Shown: positions 29,957 to 39,166, counted from the stretch's first letter. The stretch: DNA of 64,000 nucleotides from Campylobacter concisus (GCF_015229955.1 NZ_JAAKYZ010000005.1:1-64000); one strand, 5' to 3'. Numbers and translations: made by a program. Notes: a model not told the origin generated them from the letters alone.

Positions 29957-32149
29957 TTGGCAAAGCAAAAAAATAACATCTTAACTCTTGTTGCGCCGTT
30001 TCTTGTGCCAATTGTTAAGTTTAAAAGTCTTAGTATCGTTGGTATCATTGTTGCCATTCTTGCTATCATTATCGTACCGCTTCCAAGCGCGGTGCTTGAC
30101 TTTTTTCTGGCACTTTCTATTTCTATTTCTGTGCTTATAATCTTAATTTCGATTTATGTGCCAAAACCAACCGATCTTAGCACATTTCCGACACTGATCC
30201 TTATCGTTACGCTTTTTCGCCTCTCGCTAAACATCGCAACCACGCGTATGATCTTAAGCGAAGGTCACAATGGCCCAGAAGCGGTCAGCGAGATCATCTC
30301 AAGTTTTGGAAATTTCGTAGTTGGCGGCAACTTTGTCATCGGCACCATCGTCTTTTGTATCTTGGTTCTCATAAATTTCATGGTCGTAACAAAGGGCTCA
30401 ACCCGTGTGAGCGAGGTGCAAGCGCGTTTTACACTTGATGCGATGCCTGGTAAGCAAATGGCGATAGATGCGGATCTAAACGCAGGTTTGATTGATGAAA
30501 AAACGGCGCGCGAAAGACGTCAAGCCATCATCGGCGAGGCAAATTTCTATGGCGCGATGGATGGTTCGTCTAAATTTATAAAAGGTGACGCCGTCGCTGG
30601 CATAATCATCACTATCATTAATATCATCGGTGGCTTTGCTATCGGCTCGTTTCAGCACGGCCTTGATATGGCGACATCGGCTCAGTACTATACGATCCTA
30701 ACCATAGGTGATGGCCTTGTGAGCCAGATCCCAGGACTTATCACTTCAACAGCAACTGCCATCATCATTACAAGGGCTAGCAAGGACGACGAGGACTTTG
30801 CAGAAGGCACGTTAAATCAGCTATTAGGGGATTATAAAACCTTGCTAATAGTGGGCTTCATACTATTTATGTTTGCTCTTGTCCCAGGGCTTCCGACTCT
30901 TTCTCTTGGCTTTATCGCACTGCTATTTTTGGGGCTTGGCTACATCATCAAGCAGACCAAAGATGGCGGGCTAAATTTAGGCCTTGCTTCAAAAGACAAA
31001 ACAGTTTCTAAAAAAGCTGGAGGTGCTACGCAAAGTGGGGCAGGAGCAGCTGCTAGTGGTGCCACTACTAAGGTACCAAAGAAGAGCGACGAAGAGATCG
31101 CAAGAGAAGAAGAGACAAAGATAAACGACATCTTAAAGCTTGAAATTTTAGAGCTTGACCTAGGATATGGCTTGTTAAAGCTAGCTGATGTGGATCTCAT
31201 TGAGAGGATTCGCGCTATGAGGCGAAACATCGCTTCAAGCCTTGGCTTTTTGATGCCAAAGATAAGGATCCGCGACAACCTTCAACTACCGCCAAACGAG
31301 TACCGCTTTAAGCTAAAAGGTATCGTGATCGGTCAGGGTGAAATTTATGCGGATAAATTTCTAGCGATGGATAGTGGCCTAGTTAGCGAAGATATCGAGG
31401 GGATTCCGACAAAAGAGCCAGCTTTTGGGCTAGATGCACTCTGGATCGATGCTAGCGTCAAAGAGGATGCCATTCTTAGTGGCTACACGATAGTTGATCC
31501 TGCAAGCGTCATCTCAACGCACATGAGTGAGCTTATCAAGCAAAACGCAGCCGAGCTTCTAACTCGCCAAGAGACGCAAAATTTATTAGACAAGCTAAAG
31601 ATCGACTATCCAGTTGTGGTCGAGGATACGCTAAGGATCGCACCTATAAATTTGATCCAAAAGGTTTTAAAAGCACTGCTTAAAGACAATATCCCGATCA
31701 AAGACCTGCTTAGCATACTTGAATCAATTAGCGATATCGCTGAGGTTAGCAAAAACCTAGACATGATCATCGAGCACGTGCGCGCAGCGCTTTCACGCGT
31801 CATCACTTCGCTTTATGTCGATGAGAAAGGTCAGCTAAATTTTTACATTTTAGATAGTGCTGCGCAGCAAAAGCTTATGGACGCGGTGCAGTATAAAGAT
31901 GGCGCGTATCATCTTATGATAAATGTGGCTCAAACTTCATCGATCGTTCAGGCTCTAAGACATGAAAAAGAGAAACGTCCGATGAGTCAGCACGGCGAAA
32001 TGGTGCTTTGCGTGGAGCCAAGCCTAAGAAAATTTATAGCAAATATCTGCGCAAATTTTGCCATCGATATAGTGGTGCTAAGCTTTGCTGAGATCTCGGC
32101 AAATACGCCATTTGAAACGGTTGGCGTCATAGAAATAGAAAATTTATAA
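29957..32149 (+). CDS. flhA: Flagellar biosynthesis protein FlhA
   Basis: A 730-residue flagellar type III export gate protein. The N-terminal half has about eight membrane helices and the FHIPEP-family segment (PTLILIVTLFRLSLNIATTRMIL; GDAVAGIIITIINIIGGF). The cytoplasmic half starts after an Ala/Gly-rich linker near residues 350-375 and contains MRRNIASSLGFLMPKIRIRDN and the PSLRKFIANI segment. It starts at TTG two bases after the Rrf2 stop. In Campylobacter FlhA is also needed for the FlgSR/RpoN regulatory cascade. Confidence 0.97.
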   Translation: MAKQKNNILTLVAPFLVPIVKFKSLSIVGIIVAILAIIIVPLPSAVLDFFLALSISISVLIILISIYVPKPTDLSTFPTLILIVTLFRLSLNIATTRMILSEGHNGPEAVSEIISSFGNFVVGGNFVIGTIVFCILVLINFMVVTKGSTRVSEVQARFTLDAMPGKQMAIDADLNAGLIDEKTARERRQAIIGEANFYGAMDGSSKFIKGDAVAGIIITIINIIGGFAIGSFQHGLDMATSAQYYTILTIGDGLVSQIPGLITSTATAIIITRASKDDEDFAEGTLNQLLGDYKTLLIVGFILFMFALVPGLPTLSLGFIALLFLGLGYIIKQTKDGGLNLGLASKDKTVSKKAGGATQSGAGAAASGATTKVPKKSDEEIAREEETKINDILKLEILELDLGYGLLKLADVDLIERIRAMRRNIASSLGFLMPKIRIRDNLQLPPNEYRFKLKGIVIGQGEIYADKFLAMDSGLVSEDIEGIPTKEPAFGLDALWIDASVKEDAILSGYTIVDPASVISTHMSELIKQNAAELLTRQETQNLLDKLKIDYPVVVEDTLRIAPINLIQKVLKALLKDNIPIKDLLSILESISDIAEVSKNLDMIIEHVRAALSRVITSLYVDEKGQLNFYILDSAAQQKLMDAVQYKDGAYHLMINVAQTSSIVQALRHEKEKRPMSQHGEMVLCVEPSLRKFIANICANFAIDIVVLSFAEISANTPFETVGVIEIENL

Positions 32150-32158
32150 AGGAAAACG

Positions 32159-33184
32159 ATGAAAATTTATCACCTCTCGCACACCGATCTTGACGGATAC
32201 GGCGCGCAATACATAACAAATTTTTACTTCAAAGATGTGAAATTTCTAAACTCAAACTACGGCAGAGAGATAGATGATAAATTTGCTCAAATTTTAACTG
32301 AGATAGATGCCTCAAATGACGATAAAAACATCATCTTGATCACTGATCTAAATTTAAGCCTAGCTCAGTGCGAGAGCTTTGAAGATATGATAAGGGGTAA
32401 AAATATAAAGCTATTTTTGCTAGATCATCACCAAAGCGGTGCCGAGTGCGCGAGCGCTTACTCATGGTATTTTTTGGATAGTTCAAGGTGCGCCACAAAG
32501 ATCACTTACGACTTTTTTGCGGGCATTTTTGGCAAAAACAAAGAGCTTGAAATTTTTAGTGACGTCGTAAATGCCGTGGATATCTGGCTAAAAGATGATA
32601 AAAATTTCGAAATGGGCAAAGTTTGCTTGGGACTTGTTGCAAATGCTAAAGAGATAAATAAAGTGATGTTTGAAGCTGAAAATAACCTCTATATGGATCA
32701 TCTCTTAAAAGAAGCTAGCAAATTTTTTAACGAGAAAAACGACTATATCGGCCTTGATATGCAGGTGCATGCTATTAAGAAGTCATTTTTCAAAGAGGAT
32801 AAAGACGATACGCTAAGTAATCTAATCTCAAACTACGTCGTAAAAAAACTTAGTGAAAATAAAGAGAAATTTAGCATAAACTATAAAGATCATAAAGGAA
32901 TTTTAACTTACAATATCGGCAATGTTTCGGTTATCGGTAACGACTTTTTAGTGGTAAATCCTGAATTTGACTTCTTTATCGATGTGACAAATAAAAAAAC
33001 GCTAAGTTTTCGTGCAAATGGCAAGCTTGACGTTAGTGCCATGGCAAAACACCTAGTTGGTGGCGGCGGACACGTGAACGCAAGCGGCGGATTATTTGCA
33101 AATTTCAAAGATGGCTTTAGCTTTGATCCGATCAAAGCACAGATAATTGATCTAATAACTAAAAAAACACAGGAGGAAATATGA
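32159..33184 (+). CDS. DHH-family phosphoesterase
   Basis: A 341-residue protein with the DHH fold motifs: HTDLDGYGAQY at the start, ILITDLNLS, the LLDHHQSG motif III and the C-terminal DHHA1 motif GGGGHVNASGG. These place it with NrnA/RecJ-like nucleases acting on short RNA, cyclic dinucleotide products or single-stranded DNA. Length fits the compact NrnA-like group. It lies 9 bp after flhA, and the following 75-residue gene overlaps its end by 4 bp. The substrate cannot be told. Confidence 0.9.
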   Translation: MKIYHLSHTDLDGYGAQYITNFYFKDVKFLNSNYGREIDDKFAQILTEIDASNDDKNIILITDLNLSLAQCESFEDMIRGKNIKLFLLDHHQSGAECASAYSWYFLDSSRCATKITYDFFAGIFGKNKELEIFSDVVNAVDIWLKDDKNFEMGKVCLGLVANAKEINKVMFEAENNLYMDHLLKEASKFFNEKNDYIGLDMQVHAIKKSFFKEDKDDTLSNLISNYVVKKLSENKEKFSINYKDHKGILTYNIGNVSVIGNDFLVVNPEFDFFIDVTNKKTLSFRANGKLDVSAMAKHLVGGGGHVNASGGLFANFKDGFSFDPIKAQIIDLITKKTQEEI

Positions 33185-33408
33185 AAGAAGAAGAGGTGAG
33201 CGTAGAAGAACTTAGCTATGAGCTTAGTATGGTACTTGAGGCGATGTTCTACTATGCTGGAGTAAAAAAAGACAAACTTGAAGAGGCGGCAAATCTTTAT
33301 GTTGAGTGCATCGATGATGCGTTAGAAAATTCTGATGCTAGCGGTAGCGACGAGGTCATAGAGATAGTTGAGTATATGAAAAAACATCATTCGAAATTAT
33401 TTAAATAA
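33181..33408 (+). CDS. Small acidic hypothetical protein
   Basis: A 75-residue acidic protein (start MKEEEVSVEELSYELSMVLEAMFYYAGV) that looks all-helical, with no cysteine cluster, membrane helix or signal peptide. I do not recognise a family. The ATG overlaps the stop of the DHH gene (AAATATGA) and GGAGG lies upstream, so expression is coupled to it. A role as a partner or regulator of the phosphoesterase is possible but unsupported beyond position. Confidence 0.8.
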   Translation: MKEEEVSVEELSYELSMVLEAMFYYAGVKKDKLEEAANLYVECIDDALENSDASGSDEVIEIVEYMKKHHSKLFK

Positions 33409-33417
33409 GGAAAGAAA

Positions 33418-33828
33418 ATGAAGAAAATTTTAGTTTTAGTGGTAGCAGTTTTTGCGTTAAATGCTATGGCAAATGAAAATTTAGACAAGGCAAACGAGCT
33501 TTATGCAAAGAAAAATTTTAATGAAGCTTATCCTTATTTTAATAAGGCTTGTGGAGAGGGCGAGAAAAAAGCTTGCACGATGAATGCGATCATGCTATTT
33601 AACGGAGACGGCGTAGCAAAAGATAGAGCTCAGGCTGAGAAAATTTTTACAAAAATGTGTGACGAAAATGAGGGCATGGCTTGCGAAAAACTAGGCGAAA
33701 TGATCGCTTATGGCCTTGTAAAAGATAAAGACGCAAACGAAGCAAAAAGCGAAGAGAAGGCAAAGGCTTTATTTAAAAAAGCTTGTGATAACGGCTACCA
33801 ACCAGCTTGTGACTTCGTAGCAAAATAA
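33418..33828 (+). CDS. Secreted Sel1-like repeat protein, cysteine rich
   Basis: A 136-residue protein with a signal peptide (KKILVLVVAVFALNAMA-NEN) and about three Sel1/TPR-like repeats. Each repeat carries paired cysteines at spacing typical of Helicobacter cysteine-rich proteins (KACGEGEKKAC, KMCDENEGMAC, KACDNGYQPAC). These pairs form disulfides bracing the helices. It is probably a periplasmic or secreted protein-interaction module. GGAAAG precedes the ATG, and pyrB follows after 16 bp. Confidence 0.9.
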   Translation: MKKILVLVVAVFALNAMANENLDKANELYAKKNFNEAYPYFNKACGEGEKKACTMNAIMLFNGDGVAKDRAQAEKIFTKMCDENEGMACEKLGEMIAYGLVKDKDANEAKSEEKAKALFKKACDNGYQPACDFVAK

Positions 33829-33844
33829 ATTTAAGAGGCTTAAA

Positions 33845-34774
33845 ATGGGCTACAAACATAAAGATTTGATAGGAACTAGAGAGCTTAGCAAGGAAGAAAT
33901 TTTATATTTTTTAGAGGCGGCGAAAGAGTTTAAGGAGCTAAATTTAAGCCAAGTGAAAAAAAATGACTATCTTCGCGGAAAGACCACGATCAACGCATTT
34001 TATGAAAACTCGACAAGAACTAGGACATCCTTTGAAATCGCAGCAAAGAGGCTTGGGGCTGATACGATAAATTTCAGCTCATCAAGCTCTAGCGTGACAA
34101 AGGGCGAGAGCCTAAATGACACGATGAATAACATGGCTGCTATGAGAACTGATATCATCGTGCTTCGTCATCCAAGCTCTGGTGCGGCAAAATTTGCAGC
34201 TGACAGGACAGAGGCTAGCGTCGTAAATGCAGGGGATGGCACAAATGAGCACCCAAGCCAAGCTCTGCTTGATCTTTTCACACTAAGAGAGCATGGTAAA
34301 ATTTTAGATAAAAACCTAAACGTGGCGATCATAGGTGACATCGCTAGAAGCCGTGTGGCAAGGTCAGACATCTGGGCGATGAAGAAATTTGGCATAAATT
34401 TAAAGCTCTTTGCGCCAAGGATGATGATGCCAAAAGATGCTGAGGTCTTTGAGTCTCAAATTTGCAAAAATATGGAAGAAGCCTGCGAGGGCAGTGATGT
34501 CATCATCATGCTTCGCATCCAGCTAGAGCGCGGCGGTGCAGACGTGGCATTTCCGAGCTCGAGGGAGTACTCAAAATTCTTTGGACTAAATAAAAATAGG
34601 ATAAAGCTAGCCAAACCTGATGCAATCGTACTGCATCCAGGACCGATAAATAGGGGCGTGGAACTAAACTCAGACGTGGCTAATGGTACACACTCAGTCA
34701 TACTAAATCAAGTTGAAAACGGCGTTGCTATAAGAATGGCGATACTAAATACGCTTGCAAAAAATAGGGGCTAA
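33845..34774 (+). CDS. pyrB: Aspartate carbamoyltransferase catalytic chain
   Basis: A 309-residue enzyme of pyrimidine synthesis. The carbamoyl-phosphate loop YENSTRTRTSFE, the FSSSSSSVTKGESL loop, VLRHPSSGA and GDGTNEHPSQALLDLFT are intact, as is HPGPINRGVEL. No pyrI regulatory chain is nearby. It is followed 2 bp later by pyrC, so consecutive pathway steps are co-expressed. Confidence 0.97.
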   Translation: MGYKHKDLIGTRELSKEEILYFLEAAKEFKELNLSQVKKNDYLRGKTTINAFYENSTRTRTSFEIAAKRLGADTINFSSSSSSVTKGESLNDTMNNMAAMRTDIIVLRHPSSGAAKFAADRTEASVVNAGDGTNEHPSQALLDLFTLREHGKILDKNLNVAIIGDIARSRVARSDIWAMKKFGINLKLFAPRMMMPKDAEVFESQICKNMEEACEGSDVIIMLRIQLERGGADVAFPSSREYSKFFGLNKNRIKLAKPDAIVLHPGPINRGVELNSDVANGTHSVILNQVENGVAIRMAILNTLAKNRG

Positions 34775-34776
34775 CG

Positions 34777-36054
34777 ATGAAAATAGCAATAATTAACGGC
34801 ACTATCGTAAATAGCGACGAGAAATTTAAGGCAAATATCCTAATAGAAAACGGCAAAATAGCCAAAATCGGAAGTGAGAAATTTGAGGCTGATAAGGTCA
34901 TCGATGCCACAAACAAGCTCGTCATGCCAGGACTTATCGACATGCATGTGCACTTTCGCGATCCTGGCCAAGAGTATAAAGATGACATCATCTCAGGCTC
35001 GCAGGCAGCGGTGGCTGGGGGAGTGACTACCTGCCTTTGCATGGCTAACACAAACCCAGTAAACGACAACGCCTCGATCACAAGAGCGATGATAGAAAAA
35101 GCTAAAAACTGCGGGCTAATCGATCTTTTGCCAATAGCAGCCATCAGCAAAGGACTTGGCGGCAATGAGATCATTGAAATGGGCGATCTTATAGAGGCTG
35201 GCGCAGTTGCATTTAGTGACGATGGCTTACCAGTGACTAGCTCAAGCGTTATGAGAGCGGCACTTGAGTATTCAAGCATGTTTGGTAGCTTTTGCATAAG
35301 CCACTCAGAGGACTGCTCGCTTTGCAGGCAGGGCGTCATGCACGAGGGTAAGGTCTCAGCCATACTTGGACTTCGTGGCATGGCAAGAGAGAAAGAGGAG
35401 ATCGCAGTTAGCCGTGATATGCTGCTTGCAAAGCTCACTAAAGCGCACATCCACATCGCTCACGTAAGCTCGGAGTACTCGCTAAAGATCATCGAAATGG
35501 GTAAAAAAGAGGGCATAAATATCACTTGTGAGGCGACACCGCATCACTTTAGCTTTAGCGACGATGAAATTTTGAAAAATGCCTACGATACAAATTTTAA
35601 AATGTCACCACCACTTCGTGAGATAAGCGACGTAAAAGCAGTGAGAGAAGCACTAAAAAGCGGCCTTATAGACGTTATAGCGACTGATCATGCGCCGCAC
35701 CACACAGATGAAAAGATAGTGGAATTTGACAAGGCGCCATTTGGCATCATCGGACTTCAAACCCTTGTGCCGCTTACTTTAAAGCTCGTAAATGAGGGCG
35801 TTATAAGCTTAGAGCGCATGGTGGAGCTAACTTCTACAAATGCAGCTAAGATGCTAAATTTAAAAGATAAAGGCAGACTTGCCGAGGGCATGCTAGCTGA
35901 TATTGCAGTGATAGATCCTGAGATCGAGTATGTTTATGATGAGAAGATAAACCGCTCAAAATCGATAAATTCTCCGCTTTTTGGCAAAAAGCTAAAAGGT
36001 GCAGCGACTACCACGATAAAAAGTGGCAAGATCGTTTATGAGTTTGGAAAATAA
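34777..36054 (+). CDS. pyrC: Dihydroorotase, class I
   Basis: A 425-residue amidohydrolase that closes carbamoyl aspartate to dihydroorotate. Metal ligands are present: DMHVHFRDPG, the AFSDDG aspartate, FCISHSED, HIAHVSS and TDHAPHH. All are kept, so it should be an active class I enzyme and not the inactive PyrC' partner seen with some PyrB proteins. Size is normal for class I. A strong hairpin terminator follows. Confidence 0.95.
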   Translation: MKIAIINGTIVNSDEKFKANILIENGKIAKIGSEKFEADKVIDATNKLVMPGLIDMHVHFRDPGQEYKDDIISGSQAAVAGGVTTCLCMANTNPVNDNASITRAMIEKAKNCGLIDLLPIAAISKGLGGNEIIEMGDLIEAGAVAFSDDGLPVTSSSVMRAALEYSSMFGSFCISHSEDCSLCRQGVMHEGKVSAILGLRGMAREKEEIAVSRDMLLAKLTKAHIHIAHVSSEYSLKIIEMGKKEGINITCEATPHHFSFSDDEILKNAYDTNFKMSPPLREISDVKAVREALKSGLIDVIATDHAPHHTDEKIVEFDKAPFGIIGLQTLVPLTLKLVNEGVISLERMVELTSTNAAKMLNLKDKGRLAEGMLADIAVIDPEIEYVYDEKINRSKSINSPLFGKKLKGAATTTIKSGKIVYEFGK

Positions 36055-36100
36055 TATAAATTTGCTCGTACTTGCGGGTGATTTTGAATCTTCAAAATCC

Positions 36101-36130
36101 AAAATTTGCTAGAAATTTCTAGCAAATTTT
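36101..36130. terminator. Bidirectional terminator between pyrC and pepD
   Basis: AAAATTTGCTAG and CTAGCAAATTTT form a perfect 12-bp stem with a 6-base loop between two convergent genes. A T-rich run follows on the plus strand. Confidence 0.85.
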
Positions 36131-36135
36131 ATTTT

Positions 36136-37425
36136 TTATGAGTTATATTTTTTAACGATACTGCGAACGACTTTTTCTATAAAAAGTGCAGATTCAACCT
36201 CGCAGCATTCTCTTGTTGAGTGAGGTGAGTAGATATTTGGCCCAATAGAACATGCACTAAGACCTGTCTTTTTCTCTAAAAGCACTCCACATTCAAGTCC
36301 AGCGTGCACAGCTGTTATCCTTGCATTTGGCTTATAAATTTTAAGCTCTTCTAGGATATCGTTTGCAAATTTATCATTTATAGGCTTCCAAGCAGGGTTT
36401 CTATCTTTTGCGATGACCTCAAAGCCAAGCGCTTTTGCAAGCTCAGAAATTTCAAATTCCATACTGTTTAGCCCATCTTTACTCATTGACCTTGCGAAAA
36501 ACTCCACTTCAAGTGAGTCGTCGTCTTTAATCTTTGCAAGCGATAGATTGACGCTATCTTGTGGTATGCCCAGCTCACAGTTATAGGCTCTTACGCCTTG
36601 TGAAAATGAGTTAATAAGTGCTAAAATTTTCTCGCCATTTTCTAAAATTTCATCTCCCATGCCAAGCTTTTTCACGCTTAAATTTTCACACTCACTTTTT
36701 AGCTCTTTATCGCTTAGAACCAGTGCGGTTGCGCCGCTTGGGATAGAGTTGCTTCGCTCGCCACCTTCAAATTTAACAAGCTTGCAGCTATTTTTAGTCA
36801 CAAATGCTGCCAAAACCTTGATCGCATTTGGGATATTTTTATGTATCTCATTGCCAGAGTGTCCGCCAGGAAGCCCACTTACTTTTACTTCATAAAGCGT
36901 GCTCTCTTTTGTTTTTTTGCTATTAAGCGAGATAGTGGCAAATAAATTTACACCACCAGCGCAGCCGATAGTGACTCTATCGTCCTCTTCACTATCTAAA
37001 TTTAAAAGCTTATCGGCTTTGAGATCGCCACTAAAGCCAGTGGCTCCGATCATGCCGACTTCTTCGTTGTTTGTAAAGAGGCACTCTATGTCGTCAAATT
37101 CGCTTATCATCTGCATCATGATAGCCACGCCGATGCCGTTATCGGCACCTAAAGATGAGTTTTTAGCCCTCATGTAGCCATCATCGCCGTAAACTATCTC
37201 GATCTTTGGAGCATCGCCCATGCAGACCATATCGTAGTGGCTTTGCAAGCAAATTTTTGGTTTGCCTTTAAACGCATGAATGTTGCCAAAGTTATCGACT
37301 GTAACCTCACAGCCCTTATCTTTTGCATAGCTAGCTAGAAAATCACGCATCTTATCGGTCTCATAACTGCAGTGCGGTATCGTAGTAAGTGTCTCAAATT
37401 TCTTTAAAATTTCACTATTTGACAT
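36136..37425 (-). CDS. pepD: Aminoacyl-histidine dipeptidase (M20 family)
   Basis: A 429-residue zinc peptidase. It has the M20 motifs LQSHYDMVCMGD, SLGADNGIGVAIMM, FTNNEEVGMIGA and LDSEEDDRVTIGCAGG, plus PGGHSGNEIH. The C-terminal THR-like motif SPHSTRECCEV is in place. It cleaves Xaa-His dipeptides such as carnosine. It is somewhat shorter than E. coli PepD (485 residues). It lies 16 bp after the merP-like gene and may share its mRNA. Confidence 0.93.
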   Translation of the reverse strand: MSNSEILKKFETLTTIPHCSYETDKMRDFLASYAKDKGCEVTVDNFGNIHAFKGKPKICLQSHYDMVCMGDAPKIEIVYGDDGYMRAKNSSLGADNGIGVAIMMQMISEFDDIECLFTNNEEVGMIGATGFSGDLKADKLLNLDSEEDDRVTIGCAGGVNLFATISLNSKKTKESTLYEVKVSGLPGGHSGNEIHKNIPNAIKVLAAFVTKNSCKLVKFEGGERSNSIPSGATALVLSDKELKSECENLSVKKLGMGDEILENGEKILALINSFSQGVRAYNCELGIPQDSVNLSLAKIKDDDSLEVEFFARSMSKDGLNSMEFEISELAKALGFEVIAKDRNPAWKPINDKFANDILEELKIYKPNARITAVHAGLECGVLLEKKTGLSACSIGPNIYSPHSTRECCEVESALFIEKVVRSIVKKYNS

Positions 37426-37441
37426 ATCTGCCTCCGTAAAT

Positions 37442-37699
37442 TTATTTTATCTCGCCCTTATAGCCAGTCGCATCGACTGCCTTTAAAAGCTCTTTTTCAT
37501 CGAGCTTATCATCTGCTATAACGACAGCTTTTCGCTCTTTTAGCGATACATCTGCCTTTTTTACGCCCTCAACGCTAAGAGCAGCCTTTCTAACAATCGC
37601 CGTGCAAAGCGGACAGTGCATGCTAGGCACTGAAATTTCTATCTTTTTATCAGCATAGCAACTAAGTGCAAGAAGGGTTAAAATTAAAATTTTACGCAT
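37442..37699 (-). CDS. MerP-like periplasmic heavy-metal-binding protein
   Basis: An 85-residue protein with a signal peptide (RKILILTLLALSCYA-DKK) and one HMA domain. The metal-binding loop is SMHCPLC (C29 and C32), followed by VEGVKKADVSLKERKAVV. It resembles MerP, which passes Hg(II) to MerT, though copper or another soft metal is possible. It overlaps the merT-like gene by 8 bp, so the two are expressed together. Confidence 0.88.
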   Translation of the reverse strand: MRKILILTLLALSCYADKKIEISVPSMHCPLCTAIVRKAALSVEGVKKADVSLKERKAVVIADDKLDEKELLKAVDATGYKGEIK

Positions 37700-38015
37700 A
37701 AATTTCTCCTAAAAGCTCTGGGTATGTAAGGAGTAAAAGCAAAATCACTCCAAAAAGTATATATATAAGTATCCATTTTTTCTTTTTATAGCTCAGGTTG
37801 CAGCTTTTTGGCTTGTAAAATAAAGTAATGCCTGAAATCACAAAGCAAATGACGGCCATAACGCTTAAAGGAACGCGGTATTCGTATAAATTTTGTGTCC
37901 AAGATAGAAAAGAAAAAGATGTACCAAAAAGCAGAAAAAGAAGTGCTGGTAAACAGCACAAGGTAGCGCCGATGGCACTACCTATGGATGTTAGTATCAG
38001 CCAAAAGGCTCTCAT
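37692..38015 (-). CDS. MerT-like metal transport protein
   Basis: A 107-residue membrane protein with three helices. The first contains the vicinal cysteines of MerT (GATLCCLPALLFLLFG, C20-C21). The loop after helix 2 has one further cysteine (KPKSCNLS), whereas classic MerT has two. MerT carries Hg(II) across the inner membrane. The start overlaps the transglutaminase stop by 4 bp. No merA or merR is in the window, so detoxification by reduction is not encoded here. Confidence 0.85.
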   Translation of the reverse strand: MRAFWLILTSIGSAIGATLCCLPALLFLLFGTSFSFLSWTQNLYEYRVPLSVMAVICFVISGITLFYKPKSCNLSYKKKKWILIYILFGVILLLLLTYPELLGEIYA

Positions 38016-39091
38016 TTTAGCTCTGTTGAGACGTAGTCGTAGCTAAATTCTTTTGGCGAATAGTAGTTTTGTGTGTTGCCATCAACTTCAGCGTATGGAT
38101 ATCCAAAGTTATTTAGCGGAGTTTGCTCTGGAGTTGGCTTTAAGATAAAGTCGCGGCCGTAGTTAAAGCCTATCCAGCACATCTCCCAGTTACCAAAGCA
38201 ATAATCTCTCACAGCTACGATCTTAGCGTCGTCATTTGTTAATTTCTCGCCTAGTCTCACCTTTGTGACATCCGCTGGATCAACCGGTATCCAACCATAG
38301 CCTTTTAGGTAAAACTCAGCCCTGCAGTGTTGTCCGCCTGAAATTTTAGCCACACCATCTTTTGCGCTACCCATTTGATCTGAAAATCTAGACTGACCAA
38401 CCCTGATACCAAAAATTTCTCTTGCAGGGATGCCAACTGATCTGCAAAGTCCCACGAAAACTGAGTTTATGTCGGTGCATTTGCCAACTAGTTTGCCACT
38501 TTCTAGGATGGCTTTAACGTCGCCCGTGCCACATCCAAGGATGCTGTTATCGCGCTGCATAGTGTTTGCAACCCACGTATAGATCGCTTTTGCGCGCTCC
38601 AAGTCGCCTTTAGTATTGCCGATAATCTCTAGCGCTTTTGCTCTTACGACCCCGTCAGTTGGGATGTGCGAGGTTGGTTTTAAAAATTCTAAAACAGCAG
38701 GATCGACCTTCTCGTTTGGATCGTAATTTACCTTGCTAAAGTCAGTGTTGCGCTCTGTTGTTTGAATTTTAAACTGAACATTTAAGATAGGTCTTGGCTC
38801 GTTTTCTTCAAAATCAGCATACATTGTAGGTATTAGCGTATCTGAAATATAGACGTTTTTAGCGGTTGTGTTTATGACGTAGTCTTGAGTTAGTTGCTGA
38901 TAAGTGGTGCTTAGTGGAAGTGGCAACCAAATTCTTGAGCTTTTGCCCTTTTCAAGCAGCTGGTGTTTGAAATTTACATCGAAATTTCTAACAACTGGAC
39001 TTGCCGGCTCATCGCTAGCTAAAGTGACACTTGGAAGCAGACTCGCTGCACCTAAAAAACTACTGAATTTAAAAAAATCTCTTCTTTGCAT
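38012..39091 (-). CDS. Tat-exported transglutaminase-like protein
   Basis: A 359-residue protein. From ATG 39091 it begins MQRRDFFKFSSFLG, a twin-arginine signal, with cleavage near SVTLASD. AAGGC precedes this ATG by 6 bases; an in-frame ATG at 39121 lacks such a site. The transglutaminase-like core has GKCTDINSVFVGLCRSVGIPARE (Cys about 205), GGQHCRAEFYL (His about 255) and PVDPADV (Asp about 271), a complete Cys-His-Asp triad. It is probably a periplasmic cysteine peptidase or amidase of unknown substrate. It is first in the run with merT-, merP- and pepD-like genes. Confidence 0.88.
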   Translation of the reverse strand: MQRRDFFKFSSFLGAASLLPSVTLASDEPASPVVRNFDVNFKHQLLEKGKSSRIWLPLPLSTTYQQLTQDYVINTTAKNVYISDTLIPTMYADFEENEPRPILNVQFKIQTTERNTDFSKVNYDPNEKVDPAVLEFLKPTSHIPTDGVVRAKALEIIGNTKGDLERAKAIYTWVANTMQRDNSILGCGTGDVKAILESGKLVGKCTDINSVFVGLCRSVGIPAREIFGIRVGQSRFSDQMGSAKDGVAKISGGQHCRAEFYLKGYGWIPVDPADVTKVRLGEKLTNDDAKIVAVRDYCFGNWEMCWIGFNYGRDFILKPTPEQTPLNNFGYPYAEVDGNTQNYYSPKEFSYDYVSTELK

Positions 39092-39166
39092 AAAATGCCT
39101 TTTTTGCTTAATATTAGCCAAACTTGGCTCTAAAACTGCCTGCTATTCTAGCATAAAATTTTTATT

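Noticed and set aside
34777..36054. Inactive dihydroorotase-like partner (PyrC')
   Set aside because: All metal ligands, including HVHFRDPG and TDHAPHH, are present, so the enzyme should be active.
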